DNA of 64,000 nt from Agelaius tricolor. Taxonomy: Eukaryota; Chordata; Aves; Passeriformes; Icteridae. The notes under the pieces are model-generated. The model had not been told where the DNA came from. It did no database searches and worked only from the letters and a program-made list of their open reading frames with translations. The stretch's first letter is position 1, and the number at the start of each line of letters is the position of its first letter. The DNA is taken from assembly GCA_023055355.1 (NCBI GenBank), contig JALJCS010000004.1, forward strand, positions 28,610,744 through 28,674,743. The letters run 5' to 3'. A program made the translations under genes and the position numbers. Shown one piece after another: positions 11,405 through 25,332 of this stretch.

Positions 11405-12352
11405 TATCTGAGACAACTGCAGCTCTATCATATTAAGAATTTCTTTTTCCTGTAATAGATGGCAATATTCAAAAGGAAAAATCTGTTGTAGGAAACAAAT
11501 ACTGTTTCTAGTATTATGAAACTCTCATCTAAAAATAAACTTATTAATTACAACATAAAGATCCTAAATTAAAACTCCTCTGAATAAACTGAACTAATGA
11601 CAGGACCAAAGAACCTCAATTTTGATATGCTGTATTTTCTTTCCTAATACCTTAATCCATTCTTTTTTTTTTTAATTGTTATTCTGTACAGGATATTTAA
11701 TTTTGCTTGCTTTTGAAAGTTCAAATAATTTTTTCTACCTCAAATACACAAATCATGATTCTTTAAAGACTCACCCTATGACAGAAAAGTTGAATCTAGA
11801 ATCTGTAATTTTTGTTTAACATGTCATATTTAGGGCTGGGCTTTCTCACACACAGTTTTCCTGTGTTTGCACTTGTCGAAATGTGAAAGATTTGCATAAA
11901 GCCACTGAGGAAAAGACAGATCCTTGTGTAACAGTTCTCTTGAAAGATCAGAAGGTATTTGAAAGCACATTTTTTAAACTAGGCAAAGCAGCCGTTCTTG
12001 AGTGATAAAACAATGTCATTGACCCCTTTAGGCAGCTTCAAAATGGAGGAATGTCACCCTAATTTCCCTCCCTGGGTGCATCTTTCATATACACAGCCCT
12101 TTCTATCACTTACCTTCAAAAAAGTTGTCATGAAACCTTTCCATTGTTCCCAAGAATAACTCCAGGTTCCATTTAATGCTATTTTTTGTCTTTTATCTCT
12201 CTGAATCTTCTTCATCCCAAGGAGGCATCAGGTACATCTCTTGAAGTGAAATAGGCCATTAAATATCTCCCCAGGACAGAATACTTGTTCTTTATTAAGT
12301 CCATAAAAAAGTCATAAAATAAAGATGTGGAAGACTACTTTTTTCTTGATAG

Positions 12353-12470
12353 GTCAGGGCGACCATCAAAGCAGCAGACATTGTATCTAACATCTTTCTT
12401 CCCTGGGGTGCATTCCCGAACATTCTACAAAGTCATAATGCTACAGGAGAAAGAATCCTGGCCTCATTTG
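12353..12470 (+). other. Splice-bounded open stretch, weak internal-exon candidate
   Basis: A pyrimidine-rich acceptor (TTTTTTCTTGATAG, AG at 12351-12352) precedes 118 bases ending at a GTAAAT donor (GT at 12471). Two of the three phases are open throughout. The segment is more GC-balanced than its flanks. Neither translation resembles a family that I know, and 118 bases open in two phases is not unlikely by chance. Recorded so it can be tested, not as a gene. Confidence 0.1.
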
Positions 12471-12941
12471 GTAAATGTTGAAGACACTAAATAGAATCAT
12501 TTGATGTTATGTGGATATTTTGATATCAAGATATACAATAGCGTAGTCTTTTTGATTTTTTAAAAAATATTTTTAAACAAAATCCTTCTGTTTTTACTTT
12601 AAGTTTTAAATATAATTTAAGATATGTATTTAAGGCAATGTTATGCATTCTTATGCAGATGTATGATTGCTGAAATCACTTTTGATATAAAACATTCATT
12701 TTTAAATGAAAATGTATAATAGGATTTTCAAATAATTCTTAAAATTGATTAGACACAAATTGTATCTGTCTGGAACCAAATTTAATAAGGTCATTACATT
12801 ATGTATATATACTCATGCTTTTTTTGATAAAAAGCTAGAACAAGGTAGCTGTTTGACATTTGTACAGTTTCCTCTCTTTGTAGTCTCCTAATGGAAATTT
12901 AAACTTCTGGGTTGTAACAGTAATTCCTAAACTAAAATTCT

Positions 12942-12983
12942 AGGGTCAAAATTCTAGTTCTTAGGGTCAAAATTCTAGTTCTT
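12942..12983. repeat. 21-bp perfect tandem duplication
   Basis: The unit AGGGTCAAAATTCTAGTTCTT occurs twice without a spacer (12942-12962 and 12963-12983). A partial earlier copy (AAAATTCT) precedes it. Confidence 0.92.
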
Positions 12984-15741
12984 AGCTGAAAAATCAGAAC
13001 ATAATTTGGAAGTGGGCTGTAACAGTAGAAAAAGAAGATACAGAACTAGGAAACTCATAGGAATGGAAATCCTCCCCTCCTTTTATGCATTGGAAACTTA
13101 TGAGGAGTGGGGAGAATGCAGAAGTAGTATATGTAAGCAAGAAGAAATTATATGCAATATACTAAAACCATGGGACAGATGGGTGTGAAATATATTTGAT
13201 TCTACAGACTCTTAGCTGGAAATAAGAGCTCAGTATTAATGGACTTCATGCATTTACTTTTAGTAAAACCCAAAAGAGAAGAGGAAGGAGAAAGGGGTTT
13301 GCTTATGTATAAATCTAGAGTGCACAATAGATGACTGAGATGATAGTACTACAGTGATAATGCAAATGGAACTATTTTCATTACATTTATCAAAGAAACC
13401 TTGGAAAGGTGGCAAAAATCTAACAGGCTGCACAGCTGCAGAAGGTGATTATATACCCATTTCCATGAGGAGCCAAGCAGGCAGGAAACTACAAAACTGG
13501 CAGAGAGGAAAAGGACTTTGATAACAGAGCTGTATTTTGTTATGATACATTTTGAATGGCAATGAACCCAAGAGCAAACTTGACAGAAAATTGTGCAGAA
13601 TCCCTAAACTGAGTTGCCCTCAGGGCATACAAAATTGAATGATATGTAACAGTATCTATATGTAATAACTATGCAGTATGCTTGATGAGTGACAGGTATA
13701 TTACAGACATTAATTACGTTAACAGGAATGAAATCCTGCCAGCTACTGAGCATTTCATAGGGCCTAATGGCAACAAATCCCTCTCACTCACTTTTTAACA
13801 ACAACAAGAGAAGGTTCAAGATATGTTTCTAGCTTCATCACAGGCACCAATTAGCTGTTCATGGTGTCTGTTTTTCTGCAGTTTTCAAGAACAATTGCAT
13901 CATTAGAGCATTTAAAATGCAGTGTCAACAGGAAATAGAGCAATAGCTGCAAGCAAAAATATTACAAACCACAGAGCCATTATGTTTTGGTTTTTTGTCC
14001 CAAGTGCGATGTGTCTTAGACAGCTTTTTTTTTTCTTCACTGAAAAGAAGAAGTGGAAAATAATTTAAGGCAGAAGAAAACCAGATTTAGGAAAGCATCT
14101 GTAAGCAGTCTAAGAGGTCCTTTGTCATTTTTTTGCTTTTAATGTTTTTTAAACAAATTAGACCCTCCTAAATTCTCTTGAGGAAACTTACAAAGGGTAT
14201 AGAGTCTCACACAAATACAGTGAAGCAGCAGTTATTCTGTTCCATTTGCAGATGACTGGGAGACAGTAGGAGGTGTCTCTTTTAGGGTGTTTGAAACACC
14301 TGAAACTATGTATTTTTTCCCAGCAATTTTACCAGAGTAAAAGCCCTAAAATCCTCATTTAGCTTAGATTAATAACCCATCTCTCACATTTTCTGTGTTA
14401 TATGAGGAGACAGTTTTGTCTAAGGCTTTAATCCATTTCTCTTATCTTCCTAGTTCAGATTCCTTTGTTCTGTATAGGGTCAAATGGTATTGAACATGAA
14501 AATGGTGAATCCTCAGCAGTTCTCAATTACATTTTATGAGACAAACCTATCATTCACTGTTGCAAATGAAAGACGCTTAGGTTAAAAAGTACAAGGAATG
14601 AGACAGCTATAGAGTGGCACACTGTGTCGGGTATTATCAACGTGAGGACTTTGTAAACCATCAGTTTCATCTAGACTATCATATTTAATGACTGCTGTGG
14701 CACCTACATCTATTTAATCCTTACAAAAACATGAGCAAAAAAGTCCGTACTTTCATTACCTGAAGTATGGTAAAGATCCTTCCTCTGGTTTGGTGCTGTA
14801 CTGGTACATTGTGTCATATCTTTACTGAACATCTTAATTTCCTGAGTAACAAAATATAGTCAATAATTATTCCCTTATTATCTCTCCTTTCTACCCAGAA
14901 ATTAAATACATTTCATATCACACTTCTATTTAATTTTTTTCAAGGTGAATAATAACAGAATCATCCATGGGAATTTTTATGAGGACTATATCAAAGAATC
15001 TCTCCTTACTCAAAAGTTCCTTAGTATTTCTGATTACACCTGCCACCTTTTTATTCTTCTGTGTTTTGTTCAGTAGTGGGGAGTATAATACTGGGTTCTG
15101 AATACAATAAAATTGTCATCCATTTGGTCTGCCAACGCCTAACTCTGAATTTACTTTCAAAAGCTGTTGCTAAAATTCCCCATGTGTTATTTAAATCTCA
15201 TAAAATCCATGATTGTGGATATATAATTTCATTAACTTCTCCCAGATCTTTTTTGGTGTGTACTGACTGAATTTCATTAGCATTTTTTTCACTGTCTCAC
15301 AAATGAATGATCATAGTAAGACCCAATATCAGATAATTTTGTCAAGCTTCTTAATTGCTTCAATTTATTTTACCCTCTATTTCTATCACCAGCACTCTTG
15401 CGTGGATTCTCTCCACTCTCTTTCCCCAGTCCTATAAAAAGACCAGAAAACAAGTTAAATCATAATACAAACACTGTCAAATTTCTATGGCAAATCTTCT
15501 ACTTTTGTGAAGCTGATCCAGTCCATACAAAATGCAGTCCTTGGCCTGATTAAAGCATACCAGCACATAAAACATTTCAGATCATTACTTATTTTTGGAC
15601 CCCCATTGAATGCAGCAATTACTGGGGAAAAGACAGAACAATATTTTAGTGCTGTCATAAGAGGATATATAGTCCACTTCAGATGAAAACCTGAGCTGCT
15701 GTTATGTCAAGAAACTAATGTAAAACACAGAGTATTATATA

Positions 15742-15768
15742 TTAAAAGACATGTGAAATGTCTTTTAA
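15742..15768. repeat. Short hairpin, 11-bp arms, 5-base loop
   Basis: TTAAAAGACAT (15742-15752) is the exact reverse complement of ATGTCTTTTAA (15758-15768), separated by GTGAA. Palindromes this size occur by chance in AT-rich DNA. Confidence 0.8.
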
Positions 15769-18188
15769 ACATTCTGAGGATGTATTTTTACAGCTGAATG
15801 TACCAAACAGTGCATAAGGCAGCATTTAAAAAATAAGTTTCATCTGTAATACAACATAGAGGCTGCTGCCCCTGTTGTTTATAATTTATTTAATCCCTCA
15901 TGAGATCTGGATTAAATTACAGTTAAATAGATCCAATGAATCTATCATGGAAACATTATCTTCTGTTTGTTGTGTTCTCTTTAGGTTTCTGTGAAATATC
16001 AATAGCATATTCCAGAGGGTGGACATGTCCTTGGGGAGCAGACTCCAGGATTTTTGACAATTTTCTTACCATAGATACAGAAAAAAGCTCCCTATTCTAA
16101 TCTGAATGTCATAAAACAAATGAGGTACAATTGTTTGCTTGTGTAGAAAATGAGGGTAGATAAGTAAGCTAGAGTCAGTTAGCAGGCAAATATTAAACTG
16201 TGCCTGTATTGTTATTTAATTGTTCATAATTTAATGATATATTCTCTTATTTTGTGTTCTTCAGGGCAGAAATTTTTTACACTCCACTCCCACTTGAAGT
16301 TTGAAACATAGTTTTGGAAATGTAGGACACTAAATGCTAAAATGCTTAATTGCTGCAAGAATCTATCATTAGAAGTCATATGTATTATCAGGGTAAGGAA
16401 ACAGACTTTCTAGAGACTTGCACAAGAAAATGGAAAAACAATCAGAGAATAATGAGAGACTCATTAAGGTGTATTCTATCCAGGAAAATAGTAGAATGGA
16501 GTGTAGACATATCAGCAATTAAGTTGGACTGATGGTAGCTGCTTAATTGTACCACCATTTGTAGTGACCATCCAGCCAAATACATTAATTCCTGTAGGGA
16601 TTTTGATAATAACGTTTATGATCATGAAAAAATCTTATGCACCCATGTAGGTGTTAATGTTCACTTAATAAATAGTGATGAGTACTTTCAGCAGTAATTT
16701 AAGGTATAAAGGACACCTAAGCAACAAATTCTGATGTGAAAAGAAGTGGGTTTTGCCTTTGGTAAGGCATCTCTACATTTGAGTGTTTGAAATATGTAGC
16801 ATATAACTGACCAAAGGACTCTGTGATCAGCAAGGATTCTTCAGTAATTCCTGTCATAAAATGAAAACTATGTAGAACACATTTCAGCTGTACTTTCAGT
16901 AATACATGATATGCTACTAAAATGTAACAAGATTTGGTTTGGGTTTTATTGGTTTTATGCAATAAGATTCAGTGAGACTAGAGTGTGACTCATTACTCTT
17001 TCAAAATATCAGATTGTGAAACAAAAATATTAGAAGTCACTGCAAGACAATATTCTCATAAAAGAAAAATAAATGTTAAAATGGGTTAATCTAGCCCATA
17101 TATGTGATTTGCTAACAGAAAACACAGAAATGTGTGCTTCTTTCATCTCACAGCTTTCCATTGCAGTTCTTAGTTAATTTGTTAACTTTTTGCCTTCTTA
17201 GGGTAGAAACATAGTTTCAAAGACCTTCTCATAAGGCACATAAACAGATACCTGCTGTCCTATGAATCTTCTCTACTGAAAGGACTTTGCAGGAAAAATT
17301 GTCTCAAGAGAAAAGTTTTTTTTGCAATTAAATTACTGGAAAAACTTTGAAACTTACCTGTGCTCTGTTGTCCTCATTATTTGTAATTTTCCAAGATCAT
17401 TGTATGCGAAGAAGTTCATCACTGGCTGTGCATTTATGTTATATTTATGCTTGATTTCAGAGGCTTAGAAGAGGTTTTGTGTGATTTGTTTGGGTACATT
17501 TTTGGTAGTTGTTTCTTTTGTCTGTTTTTTTTCCTGAAACCAAGATTTCTGATCTAATACCAACATTTGTCAATTCTGTAAAGTCCACCGACTTTGATAT
17601 TAGTTTTAAAATTACTAATGAATAGACTAATATTTAATTAAATAGCAAGAAAATAGAATTAGAGCATGTGGTATGGGTGCTGTAACAATAATACTTTTTC
17701 CTTAGTGATGTACAAAATACAGCAGTGCAATAGTGATTAAACTAACCAATAGCATTTTTTCCAAGAAAATAGGTACAAAATTTAAATTTTTAAAATGTAG
17801 TAAATGTCCAGAAATTTTAGCTCTACACGTACTGAATCATTACAGGATTTTATCAGTTTCAGTGTGCAAAGTGGAGAAATATTATTTGAAAGCATAGTGT
17901 CCTCATCAATCCTGCAGTCTTCAGGGGCATTCTGGTGGTCTGCTGTTTATGGCTTGCATGTATTTCAGGATATGAATGTATGTGAACTCGTTCTGTCTGT
18001 TTCCAAATTTATTTTTTTCAGGGGATATTTAAATCTTAGTACTAGATATTTCACTATATTAGTAGAAAACCTGGGAAAGACTGCGCAACTTTAAAAATTA
18101 GTTGCGATATTTGATGTTCTCTATAAAAGTAAGGCTCAACCAAAGGGAAAGCAGAGAAACAGATGTGACTTGAAAGAGTTGTTTTTCA

Positions 18189-18224
18189 GAAAAACAAAAC
18201 AAACAAACAAACAAATAAAAAAAT
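18189..18224. repeat. (AAAC)n A/C-rich microsatellite
   Basis: Several AAAC units followed by an A-run, on the + strand. Short and imperfect. Confidence 0.85.
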
Positions 18225-19601
18225 AACCCCTCCCTCCGAAATTAATGGATAGCCCACATCCATATTCTTTAGAGTAGCATACTGCTCAGAAAGCTAATGA
18301 GGAGACATTTGCACATGTCCACAAAAAGCCCTATAACTTTTCTCTTAACAATTTTTTGACACTGAATTTCCAGAAAAGTGAATTTTGAGCTTTTTTGTAA
18401 TTCTGAATTCAGAGGCTTTTTGTGATAATCAACAAAATATTAAATTTAATAAAGAAATTATAATGTATTTTTTAAATGAAGATCTGCTTTACAAAGAATT
18501 CCCTTTCATTTATAATGCTCAATTTTGACTATTACATTTGAACTGACATTACTGTTACTACAAGGGAAGTTCAAAATATTACTTATGTATGAAATTCCTC
18601 TCAGATTTCTGTTATTTTCTGTTAAGTTTGTATATAGTGTTGAGAGGAATGTCCACTATTTTTATTCTTTCAAACTAACTAAACAGAGTAATTTTTATTC
18701 TTTATTTCAGTTGTGGTTTTGTTGACAGGTTTTAGGTGGGCAGTCACCTGGTGCTGCTCAGGATTTTCAAGTTAAGCCCAAGTGAGGAGGCATTCAAAGC
18801 ATTATGCTGTATTTTAAAGGGGACATTCGGAAGATGGAACAATGTGGAATATACTCACCTTGGATTACTTCCCTCTTAAACTTTTTTTAATTTAAATTTT
18901 AACTCTGAAGGTATTCTATTTATGAGAATTGGATAACTTTTTAAAAATAGTTTTTAAATAATAGATTTTAGAATTTAGAACTCCACATTTCTGGCTTTTG
19001 TGCTTGGAACTTTGATACAGTTTCCAGTGGTGCTTTGAAAGCTCAGTTTTAAATGCAATTAGTTTTCACAGTATTGGAGTTGCAAAATGGATGTACTTCA
19101 AATATGAAACTCTTTATAGGTATTGATGGTGTTAAAAAGTCCTGCCTTCATATATGCACTAGTGGGTTTTATTTTTAACTGTAAACTGTGTACTCTCCTT
19201 TGGAAATGAACTGTGCATTCCAGTTCACATAACTAAAATGTTTGTTGTTGTTATTTTCATACATGGTTGGGGTTTTTTGATTGCTGGTTTTTTGTTTTGT
19301 TTTTTTAGATGAAAGGTGAAAGTTTTTGATGCAATTTTTAAACAGACCTATTTGGAAATGCTCATATTTTGCTTCCTGTTGAACAATAATGCAAAATCAG
19401 GGATTCAAGTGTTTCCTATATGTCTATTTTATTGGGTCAGGTAAATGGTCAGGAGGTTATTGAGTAATCCTTCTGCAATACTAAGTAATCTTGAATGAAC
19501 GTAGATACCTCTTGTCTACAGAAATAATTATTTGCATAATTATTATAACATAGGGGTGTGCCAGTAGTGTTTTATCATGTTTTTTCTTTTAATTACTTCA
19601 G

Positions 19602-19733
19602 TGGGCTCAGGGACAGGCGATGAAGTTAATACTGTCTCAGAAATATTTTGAATCTTTGAAAGAAACATGGATGAAATGGAGCCAGTATCTGCATCCCAGA
19701 TACGGAACTGTGAAATATTTGGAGAAAAGTTGA
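19602..19733 (+). other. Weak terminal-exon candidate, 43 codons
   Basis: A T-rich tract with ATTACTTCAG (AG at 19600-19601) is followed by 43 open codons ending at TGA (19731-19733). The peptide starts WAQGQAMKLI and is rich in Trp, Tyr and Lys with three Trp. No family is recognised and no matched donor or upstream exon is visible, so chance is the default explanation. Confidence 0.1.
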
Positions 19734-22700
19734 TGCATCAGGTTGGGATGAACCATCTAGAAAATACCATTTGCTGTGCAAAATGACAGTTACATCTTCA
19801 GCTATGAACAGTTTAAGTCAGCGATAAGTGTAAAGTATAGTACTTGTCTACAGCTCTTAACTATATATTAGCTCAGGTAATGTGCGGGCATAAATCATTC
19901 CAATGACAATGTTGGCTTCAATTCAATCATAAATTCAGCTGAAGATTTTTTATTATTACTGTGCTCACCTGCACAGGGGCTTCAAGTGGTTAAATAACTA
20001 TGACCTGAAAATTTTGGTAACTGTTTCCTGCTAGCCTTTAAATAGAAAGCACTGTTCCCAATATGAGAAAGACACATGAACTTTTAATTACATCTTCATT
20101 TTAGAAATTAATTATGAAGATCCCCTTGCATCCAAATTGCACAATGATCATTTACTTTATTTAGGTTAAAGAATTTTTAGAATAGCTTACTTTGATAAAA
20201 ACATTGTATTAATCTTCATGATAGATTTATGTTTTGGGTTGCACATGTAGCTTTTACAGTTTGGATTAATTTGGGTTTTTTTTAACCAAGACTTTTCCCC
20301 CTCCCTTCCCTTTTACTGAGAAAACAAATTTGATTGTTGTTGGCAAGATGAGGCACAAAACGTTGTAGCATTGACACCCCTTTCCTCAAAATAGTGACTC
20401 ATAAAAGTACATGGCAAAAATTTACTCCCACAGACTCAATTATTCTATAACTGTAAAAACTGGTGATTGTGTCTGTGATATGTAAAGCTCTGTTGGAGAA
20501 GAGGAATGGAACCGGAATTGAATGAAGTACTTAGGAGCTGTGATGAAATTGCATCAAGTATTTGAGTGCAGTCTCATAGCTGCATTTTGTGACTAATTAA
20601 ACCTGGTTAGATTTTGCTTTGCCAGTTTTGTTGAATCATAAAAACTAGTTCACTGGTAGACACAATGGACCAGTTTTCAAGAACTGTCTAAAGTACACAT
20701 ATAAAAGTGCCCTTAAGAGTGAAGACTGCAATGTGATTCACATTATAACAGCACTTTGTATTGCCATGCTATATTCCATTAGAAGATATCACTATACTTT
20801 GGAGCTACTAATGACCTGTGTCCCTTAGAGAAAAAATGTTGCTATTCCTGTTTCGCAAGACATGAAAGAGAGACTAAATGTAACAGAAGTTACCTGTCCT
20901 CCAGTGACAGCATAGGTGTTGGAGGGGTACATCGGGAAGGAAAGCATGTGACTTGAAGCACTTTTCTTTTTATTGATACTTACATTCAGCAGCTTTCTTA
21001 TTGCCAGTTAGCTGGACACACCAGGGAAATTACTTATTCAAAGTTGTTTCAACTTTAGAACAAATTATCTCTGCAGGTCTACTTCACTAAACTTACAAAC
21101 TTATTATATACTTACTTAGTCTATTCACAGTTATGCTAAGCTTTGTAACCCTTTCAAGAAAATTGTTTCCAAGCTGTATTTCTGCCTCAGCAAGCTTGGA
21201 AGCTGGTGCACTTTCCCATCTGCATTATGCAGTATGCAGTATGTTGTATAGCATCAGTGAAGGTGGAAATAGAGTTTCCTCCCCACTGCCTTTCAAAATC
21301 ATTAATGAATTTAAATCAACCTTCCCAACATTCCTTCCACAATAATTTGGACTTTTTCTGATGCTAACATGTTCAGGTAGCTGTTCTGCTGAACACCAAT
21401 AATGCTTTCATACACTAAAATCCATAGGATAATGGCCTTGTGCATTTTTTTCTGTACCTTTGAGAATGGACAGTGAAATAACCACTTACCTGAAACCTTC
21501 CTACTTGAAACCCTACTCTCAGAGAGTAAAGTGTACTCTACCCACCAACCCTGATCCAGAGCAAAATCTTCTGTAAAACTTGTAAGGACAATCTGGGAAC
21601 CTTCTTTGTTTCTTATCACCCTTTCATTCATACAGCTAATGAGGAAAAAGGCAAGCATAGCTTTACAATTGAAGAGGCATATATATAACTGAGATGTAAG
21701 GAATGAGTCTGCAGGAATGTGAGACAGGAGGAGGACAGGGCTAGAAGATCAGTACATGGAACAGAAGACAGTAGAGTGCTGCAAATACGTATATTCTGTC
21801 ATATTGGCAGGAGAGGCATGCTAATTTATGAATGTTTGAGTGCCACCAAAGTACACTTCACTGATTCAGGTTTTCATACATAGTGATTTGCACAGTGTAC
21901 TACTTCACTGCAGCTTGTTTCTCTGTTTTTTTTTTTTTTTCTCCTTTCTTGATATTCAAGGAGCATAACTTCCCCAAGAATATCTGATTCCTTGATATGG
22001 CAAACCTCCTTTTTAAGTGCAATGCTATACCTGGCTTACTGAAATTGTAAGTGGATGTCTATCTAAAATAGAACTATTTTAACAGCATCAGTGGACCTGA
22101 AAATGGTGTTTTAAGCATGATCTATTTCAACTTCTTATTTCCCTTAATATTAACTAGTTAATAGATTTACAATGAATAATACTGCTGATCATGTGGTATA
22201 TTATACATTTTATAAGGAACGAAGAAGTCTTTTTATTATCAAGCTGTTTGAATGTTACTCCTTACATATCAAAATTTGGAACACCTTTATAATTTCATCT
22301 GAAAACCAAATTGAATTGGTATAGATTATTTTTTCCCCAAAAAAAACTAAGTAAGGGTATATGGATTCCTTTAGAGAAAGCATATGCAAAGCCAAGGTTT
22401 TCCATGTATGAAAACCTGTATATCTTGTAGTGTTCAGACTGAATATATTCAGAGAAACATTAAAAGAGAATATTGATGAATATTTCAGTCAGCATAAAGG
22501 GGGGTAAAATTAAAGAGAACCTGTATATGTTAATTCACAGTAGAAATATGGCTTTTGGTAGGTAGTATTATTTTACCAACAAAATATATATAACATCAGA
22601 AGCCCTAAGATGACTTTTTTATGCTGAAAACAACTTCTCTATTTTGCTTCTGTATCTACATGGGTGACGTATTCATTAGAGCTAAAAAGATAATTGATTT

Positions 22701-24460
22701 GGGGGAATGATGGAAACATATATTGGGACAGTTTAAACTGGTATCTACTATGCTACTTCAGTTCAAACAAATACTTGACACTGTTGTGGGTTAGAAGCAT
22801 ATTAAATATTTATCATATTAGGAATATGAATTCAGAAACTAATAACAAAAAATTGTCACAGTGTGATATTTCCATGAAATACTAAAGACGATCAAGAGAA
22901 TATGAGCATACTCAATTACTTGTTTGAGACGGATGTCATTTGACCTTATGTTTGTATGTTACACATTTTCTCAATAAATCTACTCAGGTTTTATAAAAAT
23001 ATAGTGATATAAACATGTAGTTGCATAAAACTACCACAGAAAGATTATCTAACGGCATGATTAATGTCCAGATATGTCCAAGGAGATCTATGGTGTGCTG
23101 GAAAGGAATAGAGTTAAAAATGAAATTTGCAAATATTGTGACAGTCTGACTATAAATCAGATAGTTACTTTCACAGCAAGTATGCGTAAGTTCTCAGGAG
23201 ATGGAATTATTGGTGCCAGGAAACATAATTCATTATCTTCCATGGTCATCTTCACCTTGAAGTACTTGCAAGGCCATTATTACTTTTTACGTGTCTTTTC
23301 CAATTTTATTCACAACTTAAGAAAAAATCTCTGGGCTACTTCTGTGGCATTAAATTTATGTATGACAATGAAAATTAACAGTTTGGGTTCTTCATGTTTG
23401 TGCAATAAATCAAAGGGTATTATCAGTAATTTGGATCATGTAATTAGCTCATACAGATGGATAACTATGCAGTCATATATGTTGCATCCCAAAGCCACTT
23501 ATTTCTAGGACAACGAGTCTTAATAAGAAAAATAAAACAAAAAAATCTATTTAATTAAATCTAGAGGAGTCAGTGACACTGTCTTAATAACTGACACTGT
23601 ATGTACAAGGTGTCACTAATATGATTCACAGAAGAATTTCCACAGAGTAATCAAAAATATTCCTTCTATAGCAGAGGTAAAAGGTCTGCCTTAGACTTGG
23701 AGATACCAATGCAGTGTGTTTGGAAGATCATTCAAGGGAAATTTCAGTTATTTTTATGACTCTTTTTGTTTAATCTCCTTGCTCACTTCATTTACATGTC
23801 TCTGTTTCTTCAAGGTGTGGTTTTTTCACTCTTACTATGTACCTCCTGTTGATAATTCTCTGTTTTGATCCCTTTGCCCCTCTGTACCTTCCCATGAGTG
23901 GTAGAGTAGTGTTCATAATTCTTATTGGCAAGGGTAAAATTGGCTTCACAGTGGAGTTTTCCAACAGGATACTTCTTACTAGGGCATTGAGCTAGGCAGT
24001 GAGGGAACACAGTATGCTGAACACAGGGAGCTGAAGGAGCAGATGAAATTTTTCAGTGCCAGTCTAGTCATCTTCACTGATGGGCCATGCAGTCATTCAT
24101 GACAATATTTATTGCAGGGAACTGAAGTGACACAAAAAGCAGTTGCTTTGCAGGCTTATCCATTATTCTGTAGATTTTAATCCAGGTTTCTTTATCTATT
24201 GCTTCTTATTTCTTCTGCTTAGATGTTGCTAATCTCACTTCCCTGGGGAACTTCTAGAACTGACAAATCATATTGTATGTATGTCCACCTGTTTATTATC
24301 ATACCGGCATATAGCAAGTTTTATTTTAATTCTTGTATTATTCATGAGGGAGACACTCATTGAAGATTCATTCCTAATTTACTTTGATTTTCTACTAAAA
24401 GTTTGAGCCTGTACAGCTGTAAAACCCCATACAGTTTTGCAGTACCAAAAAAAAAACCCT

Positions 24461-24500
24461 AAAACAAACAAACAAACAAACAAACAAACAAACAAACACA
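24461..24500. repeat. (AAAC)n microsatellite
   Basis: Eight or more consecutive CAAA units on the + strand, followed by an A-run and A/C-rich sequence leading into the C homopolymer. Confidence 0.95.
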
Positions 24501-24535
24501 AAAAAAAACCCCAACCCAAAACCAAACAAAAAATA

Positions 24536-24563
24536 CCCCCCCCCCCCCCCCCCCCCCCCCCCC
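24536..24563. repeat. C homopolymer, 28 bases (G28 on the minus strand)
   Basis: 28 consecutive C follow an A/C-rich tract; a G at 24564 then interrupts before CC. The minus strand is a G28 run able to form G-quadruplex structures. Such a run is very prone to slippage and to sequencing error, so its length should not be taken literally. A minus-strand ORF of 64 codons across it is just a poly-Gly translation artefact. Confidence 0.95.
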
Positions 24564-25332
24564 GCCAAACCAAACCAACAGAAAAAGTTATCCTACACTA
24601 AGGGATAATTTGAACATGCATGGAATTTTAATTAATCTACAAAGGTATCTGTGTTTTTTTCAATATTTCTCAACAACTGCGTAATACAAAGAAATTTTGC
24701 AAACACACTGTCTGTTCTTTTGTTAGGCTTTGCCAAAATGTATATGGCAAATAAATTTCTTTGCTAAGTAATATGTGCTTCAACATCAACCTTTGTGAGC
24801 TTCAGAGTACTCAATTGTACAATTCATAAGGCAAAATCTGATTTTAATCTTCATGTACATTCAATCATACCTGCCACTTGTGATACAATATCTCTGAAGT
24901 GATATGAATTTAAAATTAAATAAAAAAGCTATTGAATTGCAAACAATGTGATAGATCACAAAGGGTCATGAGTGTTATTAAAGTTATAAAATCCAAAGAG
25001 TGGTGTAGGAATGAGAGACTTGTTCACCATCATCTTATTTTTTTTTTGTTGAGTATCTAGTTTTGTGATATTTTTAAGAAGCTCCTCTCAGGAGATTAAT
25101 CTACTTCCTTATTATATATTTTCTACTTCGATCTTCTTATGTTTGTGAGCTCAGGTTTCATCATTTTTAAAATGTTTCAATTTGCAAATAATTCCAGGTT
25201 TACAAGGAAAATACTATAAAGAATGGAAGAATATAAGAGTTTAAGTGATGGTTATCTGGGTAGATAATACGGGAAGAATCTGACACCATGCAATTTTGAT
25301 TTTTACATATTACTTACCTGAGAAAGATTTCT

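Larger units (their letters stand above)
10706..24430. other. 13.7 kb AT-rich noncoding DNA, no supported gene
   Basis: No interspersed repeat family was recognised. Contents listed separately are dinucleotide runs near 11336-11404, tandem duplications at 12942, a short hairpin at 15742, an AAAC tract at 18189, and two weak splice-bounded open stretches at 12353 and 19602. Stretches at about 11830-12480 and 13380-13640 are slightly richer in G+C than their surroundings and could be conserved noncoding sequence or very old repeat remnants, which I cannot distinguish by eye. A 144-codon ORF at 23074-23508 has no recognisable domain. Confidence 0.55.

Noticed and set aside
23074..23508. 144-codon + strand ORF
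   Set aside because: No recognisable motif and no supporting gene signals. The mixed composition is consistent with a chance open frame.
24379..24573. Poly-Gly-containing minus-strand ORF
   Set aside because: It is the translation of the G28 run and the (GTTT)n microsatellite, not a protein.
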